DNA of 64,000 nt from Okeania sp. SIO2C9 (GTDB lineage: Bacteria > Cyanobacteriota > Cyanobacteriia > Cyanobacteriales > Microcoleaceae): NCBI RefSeq assembly GCF_010672455.1, contig NZ_JAAHGO010000020.1:34063-98062 (forward strand), given 5' to 3'. Under the pieces are notes generated by a model. The model searched no databases and was not told where the DNA came from. It saw only the letters and a list, made by a program, of their open reading frames with translations. This document shows positions 33,321 to 42,454 of the stretch, piece after piece. Both the position numbers and the translations under genes were made by a program. Numbering within the stretch: the first letter of the stretch is position 1; each line of letters starts with the position of its first letter.

Positions 33321-33698
33321 ATGGTTAAGATTCTCTTAGTTGAAGACAATGAGATGAACCGGGACATGTTGTCTAGGCGTCTCATGCGTAAAGGTTTTGA
33401 AGTAATTATTGCTGTTGATGGAATTGAAGGTATTGAGATGTCTAAATCAAAATCACCAGATTTAATTTTAATGGATATGAGTTTGCCAGTCTTAGATGGG
33501 TGGCAAGCAGCAAAAAAAATTAAAGATAACTCAGAAACTAGCCATATTCCAATCATAGCAATGACTGCCCATGCTATGGCAGGAGACCGAGAAAAATGTA
33601 TTGCTGCTGGATGCAATGATTATGATACAAAACCAGTAGAACTTCCCAGACTATTAGACAAGATCAAAAATCTTACAGGTAAAGAACCAAGGAAATGA
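33321..33698 (+). CDS. single-domain response regulator (CheY-like)
   Basis: A 125-residue receiver domain. Acidic pocket in LLVEDNEMN, phosphoacceptor Asp52 in LILMDMSLP, Thr in AMTAHAM, and Lys in DTKPVE. No output domain. It overlaps the next gene by 4 nt (ATGA), so the pair is translationally coupled. It likely passes phosphate between a kinase encoded elsewhere and the cyclase partner. Upstream is the tnpB element. Confidence 0.95.
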   Translation: MVKILLVEDNEMNRDMLSRRLMRKGFEVIIAVDGIEGIEMSKSKSPDLILMDMSLPVLDGWQAAKKIKDNSETSHIPIIAMTAHAMAGDREKCIAAGCNDYDTKPVELPRLLDKIKNLTGKEPRK

Positions 33699-34753
33699 AG
33701 CATGGCCAGGGAAAGATACTGGTTGTAGATGATAATCAAGTCAACCGAGAGCTTTTAGTACGACGACTTAAACGAGAAAAACATTTAGTCACTGCTGTGA
33801 CTAATGGGTTTCAAGCTCTAGAAATAATACAATCCCAACCGTTTGACTTGGTACTACTAGATATTATGATGCCACAAATGAACGGTTATGAAGTCCTCGA
33901 AAATCTCAAGTCTGAACCTAAACTACGGCATATCCCAGTAATTATGATTTCAGCAGTGGACGATATTGATAGTATAGTCCGCTGTATCGAATTGGGAGCA
34001 GAAGATTATTTGTCCAAGCCTTTTAACCCTATACTGCTAAAGGCCAGAATTAATGCTTGTTTAGAGAAGAAAACATTTCGAGACCAAGAACAGGCCTATT
34101 TAAAGGAATTGGCTGAGGAAAAACAAAAGTCAGAAAGGTTGCTATTAAATATTTTACCTGAGGCAATTGCCCAACGTTTAAAGCAGGGAGAGGAAACTAT
34201 CGCTGATAGTTTTAGTGAAGTAACAGTTTTATTTGCAGATTTGGTAGGGTTTACGAAAATTTCAGCCAACTTATCTCCTGCTGAACTGGTAGAATTACTC
34301 AATAGTATTTTTTCTGCTTTTGATGAATTGGCGGACAAGTATGGACTAGAGAAAATCAAAACTATTGGTGATGCTTACATGATAGTGGGTGGACTGCCAG
34401 TTCCAAAAGAGGACCATGCAGAGGCGATCGCAGATATGGCTCTTGATATGTTAACTCAAATCGAGGAGATTTCTATCAAAGAAGGTAAGTCTTTGCAAAT
34501 TCGTATTGGTATTAATACAGGAGCAGTGGAAGCAGGAGTTATTGGGACAAAAAAATTTGCTTATGACCTTTGGGGCGATACAGTAAATACAGCCCACCGG
34601 ATGGAGTCTCACGGTATTCCGGGCATGATTCAAGTGGCCCAGGCTACTTATGATTGTTTGGCTGACAAATACAGATTTAAGGATCGAGGGATAATTGATA
34701 TTAAGGGTAAGGGTAATATGAGGACTTATCTACTTCTGGGTAGAAAAGATTAG
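33695..34753 (+). CDS. receiver-class III adenylate cyclase
   Basis: A 352-residue protein: receiver domain (about 7-120, phosphoacceptor Asp56 in LVLLDIMMP), a helical linker (about 125-160, EKQKSERLLLNILPEAIAQRL), then a class III catalytic domain (about 170-350). The first metal Asp is in LFADLVGFT and the second in IGDAYMIVGG. Lys in EKIKTIGD and Asp in YDLWGDTVN are the adenine-selecting pair, so the product should be cAMP. The transition-state Asn and Arg are in VNTAHRMES. Activity would be switched by phosphorylation. Very similar catalytic module to the fused cyclase at 48059-51688. Confidence 0.95.
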   Translation: MKHGQGKILVVDDNQVNRELLVRRLKREKHLVTAVTNGFQALEIIQSQPFDLVLLDIMMPQMNGYEVLENLKSEPKLRHIPVIMISAVDDIDSIVRCIELGAEDYLSKPFNPILLKARINACLEKKTFRDQEQAYLKELAEEKQKSERLLLNILPEAIAQRLKQGEETIADSFSEVTVLFADLVGFTKISANLSPAELVELLNSIFSAFDELADKYGLEKIKTIGDAYMIVGGLPVPKEDHAEAIADMALDMLTQIEEISIKEGKSLQIRIGINTGAVEAGVIGTKKFAYDLWGDTVNTAHRMESHGIPGMIQVAQATYDCLADKYRFKDRGIIDIKGKGNMRTYLLLGRKD

Positions 34754-34825
34754 AATTTAGAATGCGCGAATTTAGAATGCGCGAATTTAGAATGCGCGAA
34801 TTTAGAATGCGCGAATTTAGAATTT
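34754..34825. repeat. 15-bp tandem repeat
   Basis: Four units of GAATTTAGAATGCGC follow the cyclase stop codon, with partial units at either end. Simple repeat, no coding role seen. Confidence 0.9.
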
Positions 34826-35210
34826 AGGAGGAAAGGCAAATACATCATTTATTTATAGTCAAACTGTGTTTTTAGTTAAACCGACATTTCTAGGTCAAGT
34901 CTTTTCAGCAGGGAAATTATTAGAAGTCAAAAGTCAAAAGTCAAAAGTTATCAGTTATAAGTTATAAGTTAAAAGTTAAAAGTCAGTAGGAATAGCCTAT
35001 ATATCATTCCATCCAACAGCACGCGGTGTGTGAGATGTAAAATTGACAATTATTCTATAAATAGTAAGGGTACTGTCACAGACTCTACTTAATTTTTTGT
35101 TGACAAACAGTCTCTAAGAAATACTATCAAAAATTGAATTTAGTAGTTTACTAATTACTAGGAACTAATTACTATAAAATATAATTGTCAACTAAAATAA
35201 ACTAGAAAAA
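34826..35210. other. spacer with AAAAGTC simple repeats
   Basis: Contains heptanucleotide repeats (AAAAGTC and TTATAAG type) at about 34925-34985. Nothing else supported. Confidence 0.6.
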
Positions 35211-35741
35211 ATGTTATCAACTACAGAAATACTGATTGGTGCTAAATGGTTTGGTATTGCTACTATTGGATTTTTTATTCTGACAATTATTGGCTTTATT
35301 TCTAAATGGGGATTTAGATTTAGATTAGTCGGAGTAACAGGTTTTATGGGGGTGCTAACTGCTGGTTTATTTGGTTTAAGTTTAGGATTATTTACTCGTG
35401 TAGAAATTCCGGGAGCTGTTCCATATTCATTGGTTTATGATAATGGGGGAACTCAAACGGTAATAGCTGTTTCTAATACTATTACAGAATCAGAATTAGC
35501 AGCAACAATAGAGCAAGCTGCTGGAGATTTATTTTCCCCTGGTCGCCTGGGTACTGGAGGTAAATTAACTATTAGAATTAGAACAATTATTCATCCGGAA
35601 GCAGGTGTTTCAGAACCACTTTATTTAGGGGAAGTAAAACGTTCTCTTTCTCAACGGGAAGATGAAAATCTAGATATTAAAATATTTCCAGAAATTTTGG
35701 CAAAGTTGGAAAATTATCAGAGTCAAAATGTGGAAAGTTAG
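35211..35741 (+). CDS. Ycf51 family protein
   Basis: A 176-residue membrane protein, two predicted transmembrane helices near the N-terminus (about 10-35 and 42-65: FGIATIGFFILTIIGFI and GFMGVLTAGLFGLSLGLF), followed by a soluble domain of about 105 residues (PYSLVYDNGGTQTVIAV, GRLGTGGKLTIRIRTI, EPLYLGEVKRSL). The layout and text match the Ycf51 family of cyanobacteria and red-algal plastids, function unknown. Single gene. Confidence 0.85.
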   Translation: MLSTTEILIGAKWFGIATIGFFILTIIGFISKWGFRFRLVGVTGFMGVLTAGLFGLSLGLFTRVEIPGAVPYSLVYDNGGTQTVIAVSNTITESELAATIEQAAGDLFSPGRLGTGGKLTIRIRTIIHPEAGVSEPLYLGEVKRSLSQREDENLDIKIFPEILAKLENYQSQNVES

Positions 35742-35751
35742 GGTTAAAAAG

Positions 35752-35932
35752 TAGGGGAGTAGGGGAGTAGGGGAGTAGGGAAATAGGGAAATAGGGGAGT
35801 GGGGAAGTGTGGGGAAGTGTGGGGAGTGTGGGGAGTGTGGGGAGTGTGGGGAGTGTGGGGAGTGTGGGGAGTGGGGGGAGTGTGGGGAGTGTGGGGAGTG
35901 GGGGGAGTGTGGGGAGTGTGGGGAGTAGAGGA
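35752..35932 (+). repeat. G-rich minisatellite
   Basis: First AGTAGGGG units, then about a dozen repeats of the 9-mer GGGGAGTGT with minor variants. The plus strand has many GGGG runs spaced by 5 bases, so G-quadruplex formation is plausible. The opposite strand reads as a Pro-His-Ser repeat, which is not a gene. Confidence 0.9.
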
Positions 35933-36056
35933 GAAGCAAAAACATCAATAATTCATACCAATAGGACTTATGCAAATTAACCTTGAAAACGAGGTACTGA
36001 TAACTGATAACTGATAACTGAAATGACTTTTAGGTATAGTAGTTGAAGGAAAGGTT

Positions 36057-36160
36057 ATACCATTTCTCCATGAAGTTGCACTTAATATAAAGATGAGAAT
36101 AGTAAGTTTAATAAGGTCTGAGCAACAATTATTAAGCGCATTTTTACAGAGAAATGGTAT
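36057..36160 (+). repeat. R8 MITE, copy 1
   Basis: A 104-bp element with terminal ATACCATTTCTC and its complement GAGAAATGGTAT. Diverged copies at 60652-60760 (inverted) and about 62826-63020. Lies just upstream of the ATPase gene. Confidence 0.7.
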
Positions 36161-36284
36161 TAGGACAGATCGACAGCTTAAAACTCAGAAAACGTAAGAT
36201 TTTGCCTTCTTATTTCTTATTTCTTATTTCTTATTTCTTCCTTCTTCCTTTTTCCTTCTGCTAATTTAAGGAGATTTTTAACAG

Positions 36285-37631
36285 ATGGTAAAACAGGGAG
36301 ATTTATTAAAAAGATTATTCAATGCTTTTAAGCCTTTTGAACCTTTGAAACCTGGTAGTCCTGTATATGTTGATTGTCGGGAAGTTCGCGGGGATGGAGA
36401 TGTTATTATAGACTTAGCTGAAAATATTAAATTATCTGATAATAATACCTATCAACTTTATGCCGGACATCGAGGTGCAGGTAAATCAACGGAACTTTTA
36501 CGATTGAAAGAACATCTCGAAAATAACGGATATTTTATTGTTTATTTCGCTGCTGATGAACAGGATATTAATCCAGAAGATACAGAATATGCTGATATTT
36601 TGTTGGCTTGTACAAGACACTTATTAGAACATTTGAAACAGGCTAATCCTCAGCCTTTACTTGATTGGTTAAAAGGGCGGTGGGGAGATTTAAAAGATTT
36701 AGCAAATACGGAAATATCTTTGGAAAGTTTGGCAGTTCAATCACAAATTAGTCAGTACGCTAAACTTACAGCAAATATTAGAGCGGAACCGACTTTAAGG
36801 AGAAAAATTAGAGATAAAATTAATCCTTATACTGAGAGTTTAATTGAGGCTCTGAATAGTTTTATTCGTGATGGTAAAAATAAACTTAGTTCTGGTTCTG
36901 AACTGGTAATAATTGCTGATAGTTTAGACCGAATTGTACCAATTGTTCAGCCGGACGGACGTAGCAATCATGATGAAATTTTTGTAGACCGCAGCGCTCA
37001 ATTGAAGGGTTTAGATTGTGATACGATTTATACAATTCCTATTTCAATGGTCTATTCTAATCAGGCGCCAAATCTCAAAGTTGAATATGACGATCCACAG
37101 GTTTTACCTATGATTATGGTGGAGACTCCGGAGGGGGAAGTTTTCGATTTGGGAGTGGCTACAATTAGGGAAATTATTGATAGAAGAGTTAGTGAAGTTA
37201 ATCCAGATTTATGTTTAGAAAGGGATGTATTTGAAAGTCGAGAAGTTTTAGATAGACTTTGCTTAATGAGTGGGGGTCATGTCCGGGATTTAATGTTATT
37301 AATGCAAAGTGTAATTAAACGTGCGGGAGGTAAATTACCGATTTCTGCCAAAGTAGTACAAAGAGCTATTACGGAAGCAAGACTTCCTTATAAAAGATCG
37401 GTTCAACAGGAAGAATGGCAAATATTAGTTGATGTTTTTCGTTCTAAAAGTATATTGAATAATCAGCAACACCGGGATTTATTGTTTAATCGTTGTTTGC
37501 TGGAATATACTTTCTTGGATGAGGAGGGAGAAAAGCAAACTTGGTATGATGTTCATCCTTTAATTAAAGGAGTTCGTGAATTTAAGGAGTTGTTGGAATT
37601 AAGCTTTAAAGAAGTCAGAAGTCAGATTTAG
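36285..37631 (+). CDS. P-loop ATPase, AAA/STAND-like, function unknown
   Basis: A 448-residue soluble protein. Walker A is GHRGAGKST at 61-69; Walker B is LVIIADSLDRI at about 207-217. A C-terminal helical region (about 300-440) includes LMSGGHVRDLMLLMQS, the sensor-2-like HVRDL segment seen in AAA/KAP-like ATPases. No membrane segment. Ribosome-binding site AAGGAG just upstream. A TPR gene (38787) follows on the same strand after a 1.1-kb repeat array. Similar pairs of a P-loop ATPase and a TPR protein occur in cyanobacteria; the task is unknown, and a role in signalling or conflict is inference. Confidence 0.75.
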   Translation: MVKQGDLLKRLFNAFKPFEPLKPGSPVYVDCREVRGDGDVIIDLAENIKLSDNNTYQLYAGHRGAGKSTELLRLKEHLENNGYFIVYFAADEQDINPEDTEYADILLACTRHLLEHLKQANPQPLLDWLKGRWGDLKDLANTEISLESLAVQSQISQYAKLTANIRAEPTLRRKIRDKINPYTESLIEALNSFIRDGKNKLSSGSELVIIADSLDRIVPIVQPDGRSNHDEIFVDRSAQLKGLDCDTIYTIPISMVYSNQAPNLKVEYDDPQVLPMIMVETPEGEVFDLGVATIREIIDRRVSEVNPDLCLERDVFESREVLDRLCLMSGGHVRDLMLLMQSVIKRAGGKLPISAKVVQRAITEARLPYKRSVQQEEWQILVDVFRSKSILNNQQHRDLLFNRCLLEYTFLDEEGEKQTWYDVHPLIKGVREFKELLELSFKEVRSQI

Positions 37632-37639
37632 ATCCCCCC

Positions 37640-38680
37640 TAACCCCCAGATCCCCCCTAACCCCCCTTAATAAGGGGGGAACTGCTTAATAAGGGGGAAC
37701 TTGCTTAAAAAAGGGGGAACTGCTTAAAAAGAGGGGAGGTTTCAAAGTCCCCCTTTTCAAGGGGGATTTAGGGGGATCATAAATGTACTTCATCTTGATG
37801 AGAAATGCGATACTCAAATAAATTAATTTTTACCCACCAGAGCATTTTTCATCACAGGATTTCTCCAATTTATAGGGGGAAGGTTTCAAAGTCCGGAACC
37901 GCTTAAAAAGAGGGGAACTGCTTAAAAAGGTGAGAGGTTTCAAAGTCCCCCTTTTCAAGGGGGATTTAGGGGGATCGTAAATGTACTTCATCTTGATGAG
38001 AAATGCGATACTCAAATAAATTAATTTTTACCCACCAGAGCATTTTTCATCACAGGATTTCTGGAAGCTTAAAAAAGGGGGAACTGCTTAAAGAGGGAGG
38101 AGGTTTCAAAGTCCCCCTTGAAAAGGGGGATTTAGGGGGATCGTAAATGTACTTCATCTTGATGAGAAATGCGATGCTCAAATAAATTAATTTTTACCGA
38201 CCAGAGCATTTTTCATCACAGGATTTCTCGAATTTAATTTATAGGGGGAAGGTTTCAAAGTTCCCCTTTTAAAGGGGGATTTAGGGGGAACGTAAATTTA
38301 CTTCATCTTGATGAGAAATGCGATGCTTAAATAAATTAATTTTTACCGACCAGAGCATTTTTCATCACAGGATTTCTCGAATTTAATTTATAGGGGGAAG
38401 GTTTCAAAGTCCCCCTTTTAAAGGGGGATTTAGGGGGAACGTAAATGTACTTCATCTTGATGAGAAATGCGATGCTTAAATAAATTAATTTTTACCGACC
38501 AGAGCATTTTTCATCACAGGATTTCTCGAATTTAATTTATAGGGGGAAGGTTTCAAAGTCCCCCTTTTAAAGGGGGATTTAGGGGGAACGTAAATGTACT
38601 TCATCTTGATGAGAAATGCGATACTCAAATAAATTAATTTTTACCCACCAGAGCATTTTTCATCACAGGATTTATCGAAT
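37640..38680 (+). repeat. six-unit long tandem hairpin array
   Basis: Six direct repeats. The landmark AAATGTACTTCATCTTGATG (AAATTTA in unit 4) begins at 37781, 37979, 38145, 38294, 38443 and 38592, giving spacings of 198, 166, 149, 149 and 149 bp. Each unit has a GTCCCCCTTTTnAAGGGGGA hairpin and a second inverted pair (TGATGAGAAATGC with GCATTTTTCATCA) around an AT-rich loop. Units 3-6 are nearly identical. Too long and without spacers for a CRISPR array. The array sits between the ATPase and TPR genes. Confidence 0.9.
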
Positions 38681-38786
38681 TTATAGCGGTTTTTACAAAA
38701 GTAGATTACAAAACTTCTGTCTTCTGCTTTTAAGCCAAAATCTCTATATTTTATGTTAATGAAAACTACTATAAGGAGTTGCTGCA

Positions 38787-41102
38787 ATGAAAGGAGAAAA
38801 AGTTGTTTGGGAAGAGGATATACAGTCAACTTTTGCAGAGGAATATCAAGACCTATTGAATGTTGTCGGGTTTATTGAAGGTTTTGGTTTATTGTTTGTA
38901 GAATGTTCGCCTCCACAGGGAACGGAAATTATTGAAAAAATTCGGCAGGATATTCCCCAAGAAAGGGTAGAAGTTTTGCGTTTGGATAAGACTACTTATA
39001 ATTTTTATGCTCTGGTAAAAGATTTGCCAAATTTTGCAGAGATTGATGTTTTATTTGTGACTGGTTTGGAATATTCTCTGTATCAATATGAGGAGGAAAT
39101 GAAAGAAAAGGGTTGGGATAGTAATGAGATTATTTCTATTAGTAGAAGGGGAGTGCCTCCTGTTTTGATTAATTTGAATCAGCAGCGAGAAAGATTTAGG
39201 GATGATTTTGATATTTGCTTTGTGTTTCTGTTACCAAGGTTTGCTGTAGATTACTTGATTAAACTTGCCCCAGATTTTTTTGATTGGCGTTCTGGGTTAT
39301 TTCTTTTTCCTATAAATGAGGAATATTTACGACAGGAATCTTTAGATGTTTGTGCAAAAGAATTAGATGATTATATAGAGCTTACTCGGCAACAACGTAA
39401 GTATGAATGGTTGAGAATTAAAAGTTTGGTTGATGATGAGAGACTTCCTATTGAACAAAAAGCTAGTTTGTTAGTTAGGAAGGCTTTTTTGGATAGAAAG
39501 TTTCAGCACAATGAAGAAGCAATATTAGCTTGTGATGAAGCATTAAAAATTCAAGCCAACAATTATGAAGCTTGGAATAATAAAGGTAATGCACTGAGAA
39601 ATTTAGAAAGATATGAACAAGCACTGGCAGCTTATGATAAAGCTCTAGAGATTAAGCCAGATTATCATTATGCTTGGGAAAATAAAGGCGTTGCATTAGA
39701 ATTTGTAGAAAAATATGAACAGGCATTAGCTGCTTATGATAAAGCTCTATAAATTCAACCAGATTATCATTATGCTTGGGAAAATAAAGGCGTTGCATTA
39801 AAAAATTTAGAAAGATATGAACAGGCAGTTGCTGCTTATGAAAAAGCTCTAGAAATTCAACCAGACTATTATTATGCTTGGAATAATAAAGGCATTGCAC
39901 TGGGAGAATTAGAAAAATATGAACAGGCAGTTGCTGCTTATGAAAAAGCTCTAGAAATTCAACCAGACTTTCATTATGCTTGGAATAATAAAGGTAATGC
40001 ACTGAGAAAATTAGAAAGATATGAACAGGCAGTTGCTGCTTGTGAAAAAGCTCTATAAATTCAACCAGACTTTCATTATGCTTGGAATAATAAAGGCGGT
40101 GCATTGTTTTATTTAGAAAGATATGAACAGGCAATTTATGCTTGTGAAAAAGCTCTAGAAATTCAACCAAACTATCATTATGCTTGGAATAATAAAGGTA
40201 ATGCACTGAGAAAATTAGAAAGATATGAGCAGGCAGTTGCTGCTTATGATCAAGCTTTAGAAATTCAACCAGATTATCATTCTGCTTGGAATGGTAAAGG
40301 TAATGCACTGAGAAAATTAGAAAGATATGAGGAGGCAGTTGTTGCTTATGATAAAGCTCTAGAAATTAAACCAGACTATTATTATGCCTGGGATAATAAA
40401 GGCGATGCACTGAGAAATTTAGAAAGATATGAACAGGCAGTTGCTGCTTATGATAAAGCCTTAGAAATTCGACCAGACTATTATTATGCTTGGTCTGGTA
40501 AAGGCAATGCACTGGGAAATTTAGAAAGATATGAACAGGCAGTTGCTGCTTATGAAAAAGCTCTAGAAATTAAACCAGACTATTATTATGCCTGGGATAA
40601 TAAAGGCGATGCACTGGGAAATTTAGAAAGATATGAACAGGCAGTTGCTGCTTATGAAAAAGCTCTAGAAATTCAACCAGACTACCATTGTGCTTGGTGT
40701 CGTAAAGGCAATGCACTGAGAAATTTAGAAAGATATGAACAGGCGCTGGCTACTTATGAAAAAGCCCTAGAAATTCAACCAGACTCTCATTGTGCTTGGA
40801 ATAATAAAGGCGATGCACTGAGAAATTTAGAAAGATATGAACAGGCAGTTGCTGCTTATGAAAAAGCTCTAGAAATTAAACCAGACTATTATCAAGCATG
40901 GTATTTAAAAGCTAGTGCGTTGATGAAACTGCGCCGTGTTAAAGAAGGTTATGCCAGCATAATAAAAGCCTATGAAATAAACCCTGATTTTGTTGAAAAA
41001 ATGTATAGTCAAAACATAAAAAATATTCTCACTCAAATAGGGTGGTATAAATTGAAAGAAATTTTTACTAAAGTTTTGAGAATTATAGGTTTAAGAAGCT
41101 GA
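38787..41102 (+). pseudogene. TPR protein with two in-frame stop codons
   Basis: One continuous frame of 771 codons plus stop. The N-terminal part (about 1-240) is a degenerate P-loop-like domain: FVECSPPQG near the nucleotide-binding position, VLFVTGLEYS in the Walker B place, then NLNQQRERFRDDF, FLLPRFAVDYLIKLAPDFF and WRSGLFLFP, a text shared with other cyanobacterial TPR proteins. From about codon 262, fourteen TPR units of 34 residues follow (AWNNKGNALRNLERYEQA type), then a basic C-terminus. TAA stops at 39750 and 40056 hit the same place in units 2 and 5 (CTATAA where the others have CTAGAA). So as written the protein ends after 321 residues, and a second frame could restart at 40104. 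Ribosome-binding site AAGGAG before ATG 38787. Readthrough, decay or sequence error are the options. Confidence 0.85.
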
Positions 41103-41159
41103 GTCAAAGAAAAATCATAGGTAAAGTGCATCTAGTCACCAAACAAAAACCTAATTAAA

Positions 41160-41330
41160 TTAGACAAAAGTTGGGGAAACCTGCAACGGCTCAAAAAAGA
41201 AAATTGGAGCGATAAACTATTAACAGATGCAGAAAAATTATTAGAAAATCCTCAGATAAAAATATTACTCTCTCAGACAGTTGAAGAAGAAAGAAGCAAC
41301 AAGAAAGAAGCAAGAAGAAAAAATGGATGG
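41160..41330 (+). pseudogene. remnant of an unknown gene, copy 1
   Basis: One frame reads SWGNLQRLKKENWSDKLL then TDAEKLLENPQIKILLSQ and TVEEE. It recurs at 41565-41818. Family not recognised. Confidence 0.4.
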
Positions 41331-41564
41331 GAACTCAAACCCCAACCAATTATAAACACCCTGTAGACGGCGGGGAATTAAACTCAAAAAAAAAAGATAA
41401 TTCCGCAACAAAAACTCAACAATAAACCATCAATATTACCTGTTGAAGAAGGAAAAAGTAGTCGTAGGTTGGGTTAAACCACAGTGCAACTCAACACAAA
41501 ATTCTATCTACATATTCTGTGCTGCGGATAAGTTCCGAATATCATACCTCAACCAAACCTACTA

Positions 41565-41818
41565 AAAGTTGGGGAAACCTGCAACGCCTCAAAAAAGGGT
41601 GGTGGTGCATAGTAATGCTAGAGAGAGTGTGGGGAGATGGGGACCCACCCCTAACCCCTCCCAGGAGGGAAATTTGGGGAGATGGGGGGATGGGGAGTAT
41701 GGGAGAAATTAAAAAATATATCTCTTCACCATTACCATGCAGGACTACCCAAAAAAGAACTGTGGGGAAATAAACTATTAGCAGATGCAGAAAAATTATT
41801 AGAAAATTCTCAGATATA
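41565..41818 (+). pseudogene. remnant of the same unknown gene, copy 2
   Basis: Starts SWGNLQRLKK, is broken by about 140 bp of G-rich sequence (41600-41750), and resumes LWGNKLLADAEKLLENSQI before a stop. The two copies are about 404 bp apart, so an original tandem duplication has decayed. Confidence 0.45.
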
Positions 41819-42079
41819 GCAATGTGCGCTGGCACATTTACAAATTCCAGGAGGTGTCCAATAGCTAAAAGTCTTATATTATCGGCAATTTATTCCCTCT
41901 ATTGCCTTCCGGAGCTGTTACCTGTTGCTTGCGCACAGCACTATAAAAACTTTACCAAAAAATTGTGGTCTAAAGTCTCCCCTTTTAAGGGGATAAAAAA
42001 AGAGAATATTCCTGATGTCAAACCTCCTGATTGCAGAGTTACTGAAGTCCGCAGTTCCTCAGTTAGGAGGCTAACTGAT

Positions 42080-42258
42080 AACTGAAATGACCCACCGCCT
42101 TCTGTGGGATTGTACGTTACCCCCGCACTAATACACCCTACTGAACTGAAATGACCCACCGCCTTCTGTGGGATTGTGCGTTACGCTACTGAACTGAAAT
42201 GACCCACCGCCTTCTGTGGTATTGTGCGTTACCCTCGCGCTCACACACCCTACTGAAC
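42080..42258 (+). repeat. three tandem repeats, 48-66 bp
   Basis: Three units beginning CTGAAATGACCCACCGCC and continuing TTCTGTGGnATTGTnCGTTAC, two of them with ACACCCTACTGAACT at the end. No gene seen. Confidence 0.85.
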
Positions 42259-42454
42259 TTCTGACTTATGAATTATGACTTCTGACCTCCGTGAAGAGCA
42301 TCACGGAGGCTTTAGACCCAACTTTTTGTGAAAAACTTGCGTATACTTAATTAGAATTAACTAGAAGACTCCTGATGATTGGCTAATATATAATACCCCA
42401 CCGAATAAGTAAAAACATTAAATAAGTCTACAATATTAATATCATCTAGTCATC

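Noticed and set aside
35670..35975. Minus-strand frame coding a Pro-His-Ser repeat protein
   Set aside because: It is only the complement of the GGGGAGTGT minisatellite, with no ribosome-binding site and no conserved domain.
37640..38680. CRISPR array
   Set aside because: Units are 149-198 bp and nearly identical throughout, with no short repeat/unique spacer alternation and no cas genes.
39652..40308. 218-codon minus-strand frame over the TPR region
   Set aside because: It is the antisense of the TPR repeats; its repetitive text follows from the plus-strand gene.
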